Positions 25,186 to 32,693 of a stretch of DNA of 33,661 nt are shown piece after piece. The notes beneath the pieces were generated by a model. The model was not told the origin of the DNA. It made no database searches and was given only the letters and a program-made list of their open reading frames with translations. Every line of letters starts with the position of its first letter. Position 1 is the stretch's first letter. Origin of the DNA: Gammaproteobacteria bacterium UBA7376 (GTDB taxonomy: Bacteria > Pseudomonadota > Gammaproteobacteria > Pseudomonadales > Azotimanducaceae); assembly GCA_002470275.1 (NCBI GenBank), contig DKNY01000023.1:1-33661 (forward strand), read 5' to 3'. A program made the translations under genes and the position numbers.

Positions 25186-25947
25186 ATGAGCGTCTCCACC
25201 GAAGTGTATAACCAGCGTCGACAGCGCCTGTTTCTACTCCTTGCAGGATTTTTCCTAGGCACGCTGACCATGCTAAATATTCTCGGCATCAGCCGGTTTC
25301 TCGACCTATCCTTTAGCGTCTTTGGTCTCACCATCCCCATGGTTGTCGCCATCGGCGTGTTGCCCTATCCGGTCACGTTCATCTGCACAGATTTAATCAG
25401 TGAACTGTTCGGTGAGAAGAAAGCGCGGGACCTAGTCTGGATCGGTCTGCTGCTCAACGTTTGGGTAATCTTTTTGCTCTGGCTTGGGGGCGTATTGCCA
25501 GGCACCGGCATGGATGCCAACGGACAGCCAATAATTGACCAAGCGGGCCGTATGCCGCCCTTCTTTGAGATTCGGGAATATGCGTTCGGGGCGGTAGCCG
25601 CATCCATGATTGCTTATCTCATCGCCCAGCTCTGCGATGTCCGTCTCTTCCACTTTTGGAAGCGCCTGACAAAGGGCCGTCATTTGTGGCTGAGAAATAA
25701 TGCCTCCACCATGGTGAGTCAGGTGGTCGATACTACGGCCGTGATCCTGGTGACCCACTTCTACGCACAGGCGTTGCCCATCGACGCTGAGGCCCCGCTG
25801 TGGCCTCAGCTGATGATTTTTATCGCCTCAGGCTACGTCTTTAAAGTCATCGTGGCAGCCTGCGATACCCCCATCATCTATCTCGCGGTGCGCTACCTGC
25901 GCCCCTATCTCGGTCTGGGCAAAAATGAGGAAGCGACCGCAACCTAG
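25186..25947 (+). CDS. yhhQ: YhhQ-family queuosine precursor transporter
   Basis: Inner-membrane protein of the VUT/YhhQ family (COG1738), 253 residues with about six helices. E. coli YhhQ imports the queuosine precursors preQ0/preQ1. Diagnostic segments: LTIPMVVAIGVLPYPVTFICTDLISELFGEKKARDLVWIGLLLNV, a periplasmic loop ending PPFFEIREYAFGAVAASMIAYLIAQLCDVRLFHFWKRLT, and WLRNNASTMVSQVVDTTAVI. The loop between helices (about 102-125) is longer than in some relatives. A TAGGGG ribosome site precedes ATG by about 6 bp. The stop is inside CTAG (25944-25947), which also holds the stop of the convergent SDR. Confidence 0.9.
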   Translation: MSVSTEVYNQRRQRLFLLLAGFFLGTLTMLNILGISRFLDLSFSVFGLTIPMVVAIGVLPYPVTFICTDLISELFGEKKARDLVWIGLLLNVWVIFLLWLGGVLPGTGMDANGQPIIDQAGRMPPFFEIREYAFGAVAASMIAYLIAQLCDVRLFHFWKRLTKGRHLWLRNNASTMVSQVVDTTAVILVTHFYAQALPIDAEAPLWPQLMIFIASGYVFKVIVAACDTPIIYLAVRYLRPYLGLGKNEEATAT

Positions 25948-26639
25948 CGTTCAATTTGTCCGAGGTTGGCGTTGATAACAGCGCCGTTGAGGACCGGATT
26001 TTGGGCCGCGAAAAGCAGGGCCTTGGCGATTTCTTCGGGCTCGATCAGGCGACCGAAGGCGCTCATCTGCGCAATCTGGGGCATTACCTCCGGCGGCACG
26101 TGATGCCGCAGCATTTCTGTATTGGTGAAGCCGGGATTGATACAGGCCGTGTGAATCTCGCGGCCAACCAGATCTTGGCAGGTCGCGCGCATCATGCCGA
26201 TACTGGCGTGCTTTGTTGTGACATAGCTAAAGCTATTGGGCACCGCCTTCTCTCCCAGTGTTGATCCAACATAAAGGATGGCGGAGCCGCTCTGCATCTT
26301 CGGGATGATGAGCTGATTGAGTCGGGCCGGTGCTACCAAGTTGACCTCTAGAATGTTCCGCAGTGACTGAGCGTCGATCTCCGCCGCGCTGTCATTAGCA
26401 AGGACCGCAGCGTTATGGACGAGAACAATGGCCTCATTGGGGTGTAGCAGGTCATCAAGATGGGCATGGATTTGATCGACAAAGTCCTCTCTGGCGAGGT
26501 CGCAGGTTATGTTTTTGACCGTTGGAAGATCACAGTCGCGACGAGCAAGATTGATGACGTTGAAGCCCGCGTCGCTAAAGGCTGCTGCGGTAGCGTAGCC
26601 GATACCAGAGCTGGCGCCGGTGATGATGGCTTGAGCCAT
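25944..26639 (-). CDS. Short-chain dehydrogenase/reductase (possible pterin or sepiapterin-type reductase)
   Basis: Classical SDR of 231 residues. The nucleotide-binding TGASSGIG is at 7-14, NAA at 76-78, and the catalytic Ser-Tyr-Lys at S126, Y139 and K143 (YVTTK). After the first strands, NLARRD suggests NADP(H) because of the basic residues. Short length and the position 28 bp downstream of the PTPS-family gene on the same strand suggest a partner reductase of a pterin product (as in sepiapterin reductase or FolM). That is context-based inference, and many SDRs have unrelated substrates. A GGGG ribosome site lies about 7 bp before the ATG. Its stop shares CTAG with yhhQ. Confidence 0.85.
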   Translation of the reverse strand: MAQAIITGASSGIGYATAAAFSDAGFNVINLARRDCDLPTVKNITCDLAREDFVDQIHAHLDDLLHPNEAIVLVHNAAVLANDSAAEIDAQSLRNILEVNLVAPARLNQLIIPKMQSGSAILYVGSTLGEKAVPNSFSYVTTKHASIGMMRATCQDLVGREIHTACINPGFTNTEMLRHHVPPEVMPQIAQMSAFGRLIEPEEIAKALLFAAQNPVLNGAVINANLGQIER

Positions 26640-26667
26640 GATAATCCCCTGCTAAGTAGAAGTTGGG

Positions 26668-27162
26668 TTAAGGGTTCCCCGGAGTCGACCAAGAGGCGCT
26701 TGCCCACTGGCCTTCGCCGGATGCGCAGCGCAGCACCAAGTGTTGAATATCAAGGACGGCGATCTCCTCCCGCGCCACCAGCGTGCCGAGGAGATACTGC
26801 GCTAACTCCTCCACCGTGACGTTGCGGATTGGAAGTAGGGTCAGATCACGGGGCAAAAAAGGAATACGCTCGCCGTTGAAGATGATCACCGTGTAGTCAT
26901 CTCCCTGTTCAACCTCGAGATAGGGGGACTCGCTGGGCATAAGCACCTGCTCGTCCAGGTCATCGCACAGTTGCTTGAGGGCTTTTTTTAGAATGTTGTA
27001 ATCGAAGGTAAGCCCATCAGCCTGAATAGCCGCCTCTGCATCCAGCGTGACCTGAAAGTTATGGCCATGCAGGTTTTCTCTATCCGTGGCGCTGAACAGA
27101 GTGAAATGCGCCGCCGCGAAATGCAGGTATTCCTTGCTGATTTCAATAGTTGTCGTATGCAT
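26668..27162 (-). CDS. Divergent 6-pyruvoyl-tetrahydropterin synthase / QueD family protein
   Basis: A 164-residue member of the PTPS/QueD T-fold superfamily. The zinc ligands are present: H19 (FAAAH), H32 and H34 (LHGH). The catalytic Cys of QueD (CxxxHGH) is absent; the sequence is D-R-E-N-L-H-G-H, with E29 placed as in the ExxHGH motif described for PTPS-III, which in some organisms replaces the dihydroneopterin aldolase FolB. The LDH catalytic motif reads LDE (D70, E71), so a second catalytic residue is also changed. The substrate-side VTVEELAQYL resembles the conserved T-x-E-N block. The gene is upstream of the SDR (28 bp). Function is unresolved: queuosine, folate or another pterin. The ribosome site is weak. 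Confidence 0.75.
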   Translation of the reverse strand: MHTTTIEISKEYLHFAAAHFTLFSATDRENLHGHNFQVTLDAEAAIQADGLTFDYNILKKALKQLCDDLDEQVLMPSESPYLEVEQGDDYTVIIFNGERIPFLPRDLTLLPIRNVTVEELAQYLLGTLVAREEIAVLDIQHLVLRCASGEGQWASASWSTPGNP

Positions 27163-27260
27163 GGCGGAAGCCTACCACCTAACCAGGTCAAAGCCTCGTG
27201 AACTTCGGGGCTTGGGGAACCCCGTGTCATCGGTCATTATCGGGTCTAGGAGGAGAGACG

Positions 27261-28439
27261 ATGCAACATCAACTAACCTCGGAGCAGCTTGCGTTTAAGG
27301 CCGAAGTAGCGGCTTTTTTATCTGCCAACCTGCCCTGGGAAATCGCCGCTTAGGTAAGGCGGGGCCAGGCGGTAGCCAAGGATGAGCTAACCCAGTGGAC
27401 CCGAACGCTCAACGCCCAGGGCTGGGCTGCACCGGGGTGGCCGAAGGCATTTGGCGGCACGGGCTGGAATTTAGTTCAGCGTCATATTTTTGATGTGGCC
27501 TGCCGCGAGGTTCATGCTCCCGCGCTGTCGGGCTTTGGTTTCAATATGGTTGGGCCCGCCATCATTAAATTCGGGACTGCGAGGCAGCAGGCTGATTTGT
27601 TGCCAAAGATACGCAATGCGGATCTGTGGTTTTGTCAGGGTTATTCAGAGCCCGAAGCCGGATCTGATCTGGCCAGCCTGCGCACGCGTGCAGACCGAGA
27701 TGGAGACGATTACATCATTAATGGCTCCAAAATATGGACCTCCGGCGCGGAGCTTGCGGACTGGATTTTTTGTCTGGTGCGTACCAATGATCAAGTCCAG
27801 CAGCAGCGCGGCATCAGTTTCTTACTTATGGATCTGGCCAGTCCGGGCGTTACCGTTGAACCCCTGTACGCGTTTAACGGTAAGCGACTGTGGAACCAAG
27901 TCTTTTTTGAAAATGTTCGCGTGCCCGTTCAGCAGCGCCTGGGCGAGGAGGATCAGGGCTGGACCGTGGCCAAAAGCCTGCTGGGAGATGAGCGCCTGAT
28001 GGTGTCCCGAGTGGCGGAAAACAAGCGGATTTTGAGCCTACTGAAGGAGGCTCTGGCCCTGCAGCAGGCGCAAGACATTCAGTTGCCCCCGGAGGCCGAG
28101 GCGGAAATCGCCGCCCTGGAAATCCGCTTAATGGCCCTTGAGACGACCAGCCTTCGAATCCTCAGCCAGGCGGATGCAGGGGCGCAGATTGGGGCGGAGC
28201 CAAGCATGCTCAAGCTCAAGGGCAGTGAACTGGTGCAGGATCAAGACGAGCTACTGTTTCGCCTCATCGATTATCTGGCTCTACCCCAGGACACCAGCCG
28301 AGGAGATCATCCCGCCGTTACACCGCCTTGGGCGGAATATGTGGCTTCTGGGCGCTATCACCATAGGAGCTATACCATCGCCGGCGGTTCGTCAGAAATT
28401 CAGCACAATATTATCGCTAAACAGGTTCTCGGCCTGTAG
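27261..28439 (+). pseudogene. Acyl-CoA dehydrogenase with in-frame amber stop at codon 31
   Basis: A full-length acyl-CoA dehydrogenase reading frame (392 codons plus stop) interrupted by a single TAG at 27351-27353. The start at 27261 has a strong AGGAGG-type ribosome site. Before TAG come 30 plausible N-terminal residues (MQHQLTSEQLAFKAEVAAFL...); after it the frame resumes with family sequence: GWAAPGWPKAFGGTGW, GYSEPEAGSDLASLRT, GSKIWTSGAELADWIFCLVRT and, at the end, YTIAGGSSEIQHNIIAKQVLGL. AAG to TAG would give lysine, which is common at this place, so one base change explains it. It may be a nonsense mutation or a sequencing error. No good restart follows, so if real the protein is lost or truncated. 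The neighbouring flavoprotein gene is convergent. Confidence 0.85.
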
Positions 28440-28446
28440 CGAATGC

Positions 28447-28460
28447 GCTAGGCCGCTAGC
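28447..28460. terminator. GCTAG/CTAGC hairpin at acyl-CoA dehydrogenase / flavoprotein reductase ends
   Basis: A 5-bp stem (28447-28451 with 28456-28460), loop GCCG, covering the stop of the minus-strand flavoprotein gene. An alternative 6-bp stem, GGCCTG 28431-28436 with a pairing partner near 28449-28454, overlaps it. No T-run. Weak candidate for a convergent 3'-end signal. Confidence 0.28.
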
Positions 28461-29656
28461 AACCCCCGGAGGTCGAAGTCAGTGTTCTTGAGGTCGTCAG
28501 GGTTCACGCCTTTGCCGATCAGCTGCTTGCAGATCATAAACTCCTTGGGGCTGTTGACCGCGTCTGCGGCGACCACGGTCCCTGCCTTTAGGTAGAAGAT
28601 GGCGAATTGGTTGGACGCCATATCGCCTCTCAGCACCTCGCTGTCGCCATCCGCAGAAAAGCCGACCATCTGGAGCTTAAGCTCATATTGATCGGACCAA
28701 AACCAGGGCACTGCGGCATAGGTCTTGGGGTCGCCAAGCATATTGGCCACGCTCACGCGCGCCTGTTCCATGGCATTGGGCACGCTTTCAAGTCGAAGTC
28801 GTCTGCCCAAAAGCGGATTCGGGTGATTGCTGCAGTCCCCTGCCGCGAAGATATGGGGGTCCGATGTGCGGCAATGCTCATCCACCACGATGCCATTCTC
28901 GCAACGTAGGCCTGCGGCCTCGGCCAGTTCGACGTTAGGTACAACGCCGATGCCGACGACGACGATGTCCGCATCAAAGGCTTGATCGCCGCACAGGACC
29001 TGCTCCACTCGATCTGTTCCGGCAAAGCCCTGAACCGTTGTGTCGGTATGAATGTGCACGCCACGGTCGCTGTGAAGCTGCTGATAAAAGGCGGACATCG
29101 TTGGGGTCGTAACCCGCTGCAAGATTCGCTGCTCCATTTCCAGTACCCGGACATTGAGGCCGAGCCCAATGCCTACCGAGGCGACCTCAAGGCCAATGTA
29201 GCCGCCACCGACAATCACTAGATTTGCGCCGGGGCGCATGCCTTCTCGAATGCCGTCCACATCGTCCATGGTGCGAAGATAGTGAATGCCAGGTAAATCT
29301 GAGCCCTCTAAATTAAGCCGTCGGGGACGAGACCCGGTGCAGATGAGAAGGTGCTCGTAGTCGAGCTGCTGGTCCGTCCCCAAGGACACCCGTTGGTGCG
29401 CCGGGTCGATTTGGGTCGCTCGGGTCTCAAGCTGCAAGGTGATGTTCTTGTCTTCATAGAAGCTTGCGGCGCGTAGCAGCACCTTGTCGGCACTCAGCTC
29501 ACCCTTGAGGTAGGCCTTAGAAAGCGGGGGGCGTTGATAGGGGGCATGAGGCTCATCGCCGATCAGCGTAACGTCGCGCTCGTAGCCCGCTTGGCGCAGA
29601 CTTGCCGCCGCCTGCCCTGCAGCATGACCGCCGCCGATAATCACAACACCTGACAT
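28448..29656 (-). CDS. FAD-dependent NAD(P)H oxidoreductase (putidaredoxin reductase-like)
   Basis: A 402-residue flavoprotein of the ferredoxin/putidaredoxin reductase group. The N-terminal FAD motif is VIIGGGHAAGQAAASLRQAG, followed by PYQRPPLSKAYLKGE. The NAD-binding motif is LVIVGGGYIGLEVASVGIGLGLNVRVLE, ending in an acidic residue as for NAD. The second FAD motif is HIFAAGDCSNHP. The C-terminal domain carries VPWFWSDQY and the YLK segment. Such proteins pass electrons to a 2Fe-2S ferredoxin for cytochrome P450 or Rieske oxygenases. No ferredoxin or oxygenase is next to it, so the partner is unknown. The start is ATG 29656 with AAGGAAG upstream; the longer frame is unsupported. It is divergent from the FMN enzyme. 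Confidence 0.9.
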   Translation of the reverse strand: MSGVVIIGGGHAAGQAAASLRQAGYERDVTLIGDEPHAPYQRPPLSKAYLKGELSADKVLLRAASFYEDKNITLQLETRATQIDPAHQRVSLGTDQQLDYEHLLICTGSRPRRLNLEGSDLPGIHYLRTMDDVDGIREGMRPGANLVIVGGGYIGLEVASVGIGLGLNVRVLEMEQRILQRVTTPTMSAFYQQLHSDRGVHIHTDTTVQGFAGTDRVEQVLCGDQAFDADIVVVGIGVVPNVELAEAAGLRCENGIVVDEHCRTSDPHIFAAGDCSNHPNPLLGRRLRLESVPNAMEQARVSVANMLGDPKTYAAVPWFWSDQYELKLQMVGFSADGDSEVLRGDMASNQFAIFYLKAGTVVAADAVNSPKEFMICKQLIGKGVNPDDLKNTDFDLRGLLAA

Positions 29657-29770
29657 AACGCTTCCTTGTGTTTCCGTAGCAGGGTAGTTTAACGCTTTGC
29701 AGGAGGCTTCGGCACTGAGCGGATAGGCTTGTAACACTTTCAGTGCAAGAACTAGAAGAAAGGGTGAAAG

Positions 29771-30847
29771 ATGAAGGATTTTCGCACCTTGACGGAGATC
29801 GCGAAGGCGGCGCGCGAGAATTTAAGCGATGGCGATTGGGACTATCTCATTGGGGGCGCAGATACGGAGACCAGCCTGCGCCGCAATCGTGCTGCTGTGG
29901 AATCCTGGGTATTTAAACCTCGGGTGCTTAATAACGTAAGCCAGGTAACCACCGCATCAACCCTGCTGGGTACGCCTATGCGTATGCCCGTACTCCTGCC
30001 GCCCATCGGTTCGATTCAGGTGTTCTCTTCCGGAGGGGGAGTCGATGTGGCGGCTGCGGCCGCAGAGTTCGGGATTCTTCAGATCCTGAGTTCCGCCTGC
30101 GAACCGGACTTTGAGGCCGTGGCACAAGCCGTGCCTGGGCCGCGAATTTATCAGCTCTATCTCACCGGTGATCAGGCCTGGATGGATGACAACATTAAGC
30201 GTGCCCTGGACGCAGGCTATACGGGGCTGTGTCTCACCGCAGATACTCAGGTCTATTCCCGAAGGGAGCGGGATATTCTCAAGCGTTACGTGCCGCTATC
30301 GGGCCGCACGGCAACCACGGGAACAAGCTTCAATTATCAGGCCAGCATGAATTGGGATACGGTGGCCCACATCAAGCAGAACTTTGATATTGAGTTGATG
30401 ATTAAGGGCGTCATGACATCCGAGGATGCGGTCAGCTGTGTTGAGGCCGGGGTAGACATGGTCTATATCTCTAATCACGGTGGCCGTCAGCTGGATCACA
30501 CCCGCGCCTGTATCGACTCACTGCCAGAAGTCTCTGCTGCGGTAGCCGGGCGCGTGCCGGTGGTGGTGGACGGTGGCTTTATGCGTGGCGCCGATGTGGT
30601 CAAAGCGCTATGCCTTGGGGCTGACTTTGTGGGCATGGGTAGGCTGGAAGGTCTGGCTATGGCCGCTGGCGGCAAAGAGGCCGTTCGCCGCGCTCTGGAT
30701 ATCGTGGAGCAGGAAATTCAAATTTCTATGGCGTTGCTGGGCGCCCCAGGGCTGGAGCACTTAGGGCCCCACCTGCTTGAGCGACAGCAGCCTCTGAGCG
30801 ACAGCCATGCGCTCAGCGCCTTCCCGCTTTTGGCCGAGGGATATTAA
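29771..30847 (+). CDS. FMN-dependent alpha-hydroxy acid dehydrogenase/oxidase
   Basis: TIM-barrel flavoprotein of the lactate/glycolate/mandelate oxidase and dehydrogenase family, 358 residues. The N-terminus reads DWDYLIGGADTETSLRRN, where the GGA-type motif contacts FMN. The active-site base is H236 in SNHGGRQLD, with R239 beside it, and K212 in IKGVMTSEDA contacts flavin. Y130 in YQLYL matches the conserved active-site tyrosine. The substrate, a 2-hydroxy acid (lactate, glycolate, mandelate or longer), cannot be fixed. There is no membrane insertion loop like that of LldD. The ribosome site AAGGGTGAAAG lies close before ATG. Divergent from the flavoprotein reductase gene and convergent with DUF1820 (6-bp gap). 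Confidence 0.9.
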   Translation: MKDFRTLTEIAKAARENLSDGDWDYLIGGADTETSLRRNRAAVESWVFKPRVLNNVSQVTTASTLLGTPMRMPVLLPPIGSIQVFSSGGGVDVAAAAAEFGILQILSSACEPDFEAVAQAVPGPRIYQLYLTGDQAWMDDNIKRALDAGYTGLCLTADTQVYSRRERDILKRYVPLSGRTATTGTSFNYQASMNWDTVAHIKQNFDIELMIKGVMTSEDAVSCVEAGVDMVYISNHGGRQLDHTRACIDSLPEVSAAVAGRVPVVVDGGFMRGADVVKALCLGADFVGMGRLEGLAMAAGGKEAVRRALDIVEQEIQISMALLGAPGLEHLGPHLLERQQPLSDSHALSAFPLLAEGY

Positions 30848-30853
30848 ACCTGG

Positions 30854-31189
30854 CTAGGAACGGTCGGTGGGCACCGGCATGGGAAAGGGCGTAACGGTAT
30901 CGCCGGTCCCGGTGGTGATCTTAGCAACCCCCTCTTTTTCAACCTCGTCGATGCGAATAATGGCGTGCATGGGGATAAAGGAGCGTTGGACTCCCTCAAA
31001 CTCGGTGCGCAGCTTGTCCTCGCCCGGATCGATCACGAGTTGGGAGCGACTGCCGAAGCTATAGTCTTCGACCTCGACGAAGCCATGTAGGTCACTCTGA
31101 TAGATGTGACGGGCATAAACCTCATAAACCTGGCCCTGGTTGTGAAAGAGAATGCGAAAGATGTGCTGGAGCGTTTCTTTTGTGCCCAT
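30854..31189 (-). CDS. DUF1820 family protein
   Basis: Small cytoplasmic protein (111 residues from 31189) of the DUF1820 family, conserved in gammaproteobacteria with no known function. The recognised core is IFRILFHNQGQVYEVYARHIYQSDLHGFVEVEDY, then FGSRSQLVIDPGEDKLRTEFEGVQRSFIPMHAIIRIDEVEKEG. The start at 31189 (MGTKET) is chosen because family members begin with a few residues before IF/IY; a start five codons further upstream (31204) is also possible. The C-terminus is a Pro-rich tail. No signal peptide or membrane segment. Divergent from miaB, as a housekeeping neighbour. Confidence 0.85.
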   Translation of the reverse strand: MGTKETLQHIFRILFHNQGQVYEVYARHIYQSDLHGFVEVEDYSFGSRSQLVIDPGEDKLRTEFEGVQRSFIPMHAIIRIDEVEKEGVAKITTGTGDTVTPFPMPVPTDRS

Positions 31190-31240
31190 GATTCCACTTA
31201 CCATTGATGCATGAGGGGAGTTTTGGGGTTGGTCGTGCGT

Positions 31241-31269
31241 TTTTCAAGGTGGGGCGCACGGCGTATACT
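31241..31269 (+). promoter_or_regulatory. Sigma70-like promoter of miaB
   Basis: -35 TTTTCA (31241-31246), 17-bp spacer and -10 TATACT (31264-31269), 24 bp before the miaB ATG (31294). The -10 matches consensus well and the -35 in four of six positions. A start site near 31276 would leave a 5' leader of about 18 bases. Confidence 0.6.
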
Positions 31270-31293
31270 CGGCGCTTTCAAGTACCGACGCCC

Positions 31294-32622
31294 ATGACCA
31301 AAAAGCTATTTGTAAAAACCCACGGCTGCCAAATGAATGAGTATGACTCCGCTCGGATGTATGATGTCCTGCGAGCGCATGAGGGCTACGAACCTGCGAG
31401 CAGTGAGGAAGAAGCCGACGTTCTGTTGCTCAATACCTGTTCGATTCGTGAGAAAGCCCAAGAAAAGGTATTCCATCAGTTGGGTCGTTGGCAGCGGCTC
31501 AAGGAGCGGCGACCTAATCTTGTGATCGGAGTGGGTGGCTGTGTCGCGAGCCAGGAAGGCGAAGCCATTATGGCCCGCGCTCCGGCAGTGGATATGGTGT
31601 TTGGGCCTCAGACGATTCACCGACTGCCAGAGATGATTGGTTCATCTGTGCAGAAAATGCTGCCCGTTGTGGACATCACCTTCCCCGAGGTCGAGAAGTT
31701 TGACCGCCTCCCGGAACCCAGCGTCGAAGGCCCGGCGGCCTTCGTTTCGATCATGGAGGGCTGCAGCAAGTACTGTAGCTTCTGCGTCGTCCCCTATACC
31801 CGAGGCGAGGAGGTGAGTCGCAGCGTCGCTTCGGTTCTTGAGGAAGTTCAGGGTCTGGCTGGCAAGGGGGTTAGAGAGATTCACCTGCTGGGGCAGAACG
31901 TAAATTCTTATCTAGGGCCCATCGACTCGGACCAGGCCGATTTGGCAGAGTTGATCTATTATGTGGCCGATGTCCCCGGGGTAGAGCGCATCCGCTATAC
32001 CACATCGCATCCCTTAGATTTTTCCGACAATTTGATCCAGGCTTATGCCGACATACCGGCTCTGGTGGATCACCTTCATCTGCCGGTGCAGGCCGGCTCG
32101 GATCGTATTCTCGCGGCCATGAAGCGCGGCCATGATGTAGCGCATTATCGAGAACGCATCGCGCGACTGCGGGATATTCGGCCCAACATAAGCCTGTCAT
32201 CGGATTTCATCGTGGGTTTTCCTGGCGAAACCGAGGCCGAGTTTAATGAGACCCTGGCGCTGATTGAGGAGATCGGCTTCGATACCTCGTTCAGTTTCAT
32301 TTACAGCCCTCGTCCGGGTACGCCCGCCGCCACGCTCGTCGACGATACCCCCATGAGTCTAAAAAAAGAGCGGCTACAGCGACTGCAGGCCATGATTCGA
32401 GATCAGGCGGACGCCCTGTCCCAGTCCATGGTGGGCGGCGTGCAGCAAGTGCTGGTTATGGGTAAATCCAAGAAGGGCGTCCAACTGGCCGGGCGAACGG
32501 AGAACAATCGAGTGGTCAACTTTGATGGCTCAGAAGATTTGATTGGTGAATTTGTCAGCGTGAGGATTAATGAGGCACTACCCAATTCCCTTCGAGGAGA
32601 GCAGCTCTCCAGTGCATCCTGA
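31294..32622 (+). CDS. miaB: tRNA-2-methylthio-N6-dimethylallyladenosine synthase
   Basis: Radical-SAM methylthiotransferase that adds a methylthio group to i6A37 of tRNAs reading UNN codons, 442 residues. The N-terminal cluster cysteines are C12 (HGCQMN), C49 ([10 protein letters not shown]) and C83 (GGCVAS). The radical-SAM cluster is C157, C161 and C164 (GCSKYCSFC), the same spacing and numbering as in E. coli Mia[12 protein letters not shown] and [13 protein letters not shown] are typical. A TRAM domain at the C-terminus (from about 375) ends in [15 protein letters not shown]. The start at 31294 is chosen because the family begins there; the open frame extends 30 codons further with no support. 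Followed by phoH, usual in gammaproteobacteria. Confidence 0.96.
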   Translation: MTKKLFVKTHGCQMNEYDSARMYDVLRAHEGYEPASSEEEADVLLLNTCSIREKAQEKVFHQLGRWQRLKERRPNLVIGVGGCVASQEGEAIMARAPAVDMVFGPQTIHRLPEMIGSSVQKMLPVVDITFPEVEKFDRLPEPSVEGPAAFVSIMEGCSKYCSFCVVPYTRGEEVSRSVASVLEEVQGLAGKGVREIHLLGQNVNSYLGPIDSDQADLAELIYYVADVPGVERIRYTTSHPLDFSDNLIQAYADIPALVDHLHLPVQAGSDRILAAMKRGHDVAHYRERIARLRDIRPNISLSSDFIVGFPGETEAEFNETLALIEEIGFDTSFSFIYSPRPGTPAATLVDDTPMSLKKERLQRLQAMIRDQADALSQSMVGGVQQVLVMGKSKKGVQLAGRTENNRVVNFDGSEDLIGEFVSVRINEALPNSLRGEQLSSAS

Positions 32623-32693
32623 CCGACATTTTTTGCTCACGATATGAGCGAGATGCTGGTAATCTAAAAGCCAGCGCAACAAAAGGGGAACCT

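Noticed and set aside
27495..28439. Acyl-CoA dehydrogenase as a normal short gene starting at GTG 27495
   Set aside because: The same frame continues upstream with family sequence to a strong start at 27261. A start at 27495 would remove the N-terminal helical domain and has no ribosome site.
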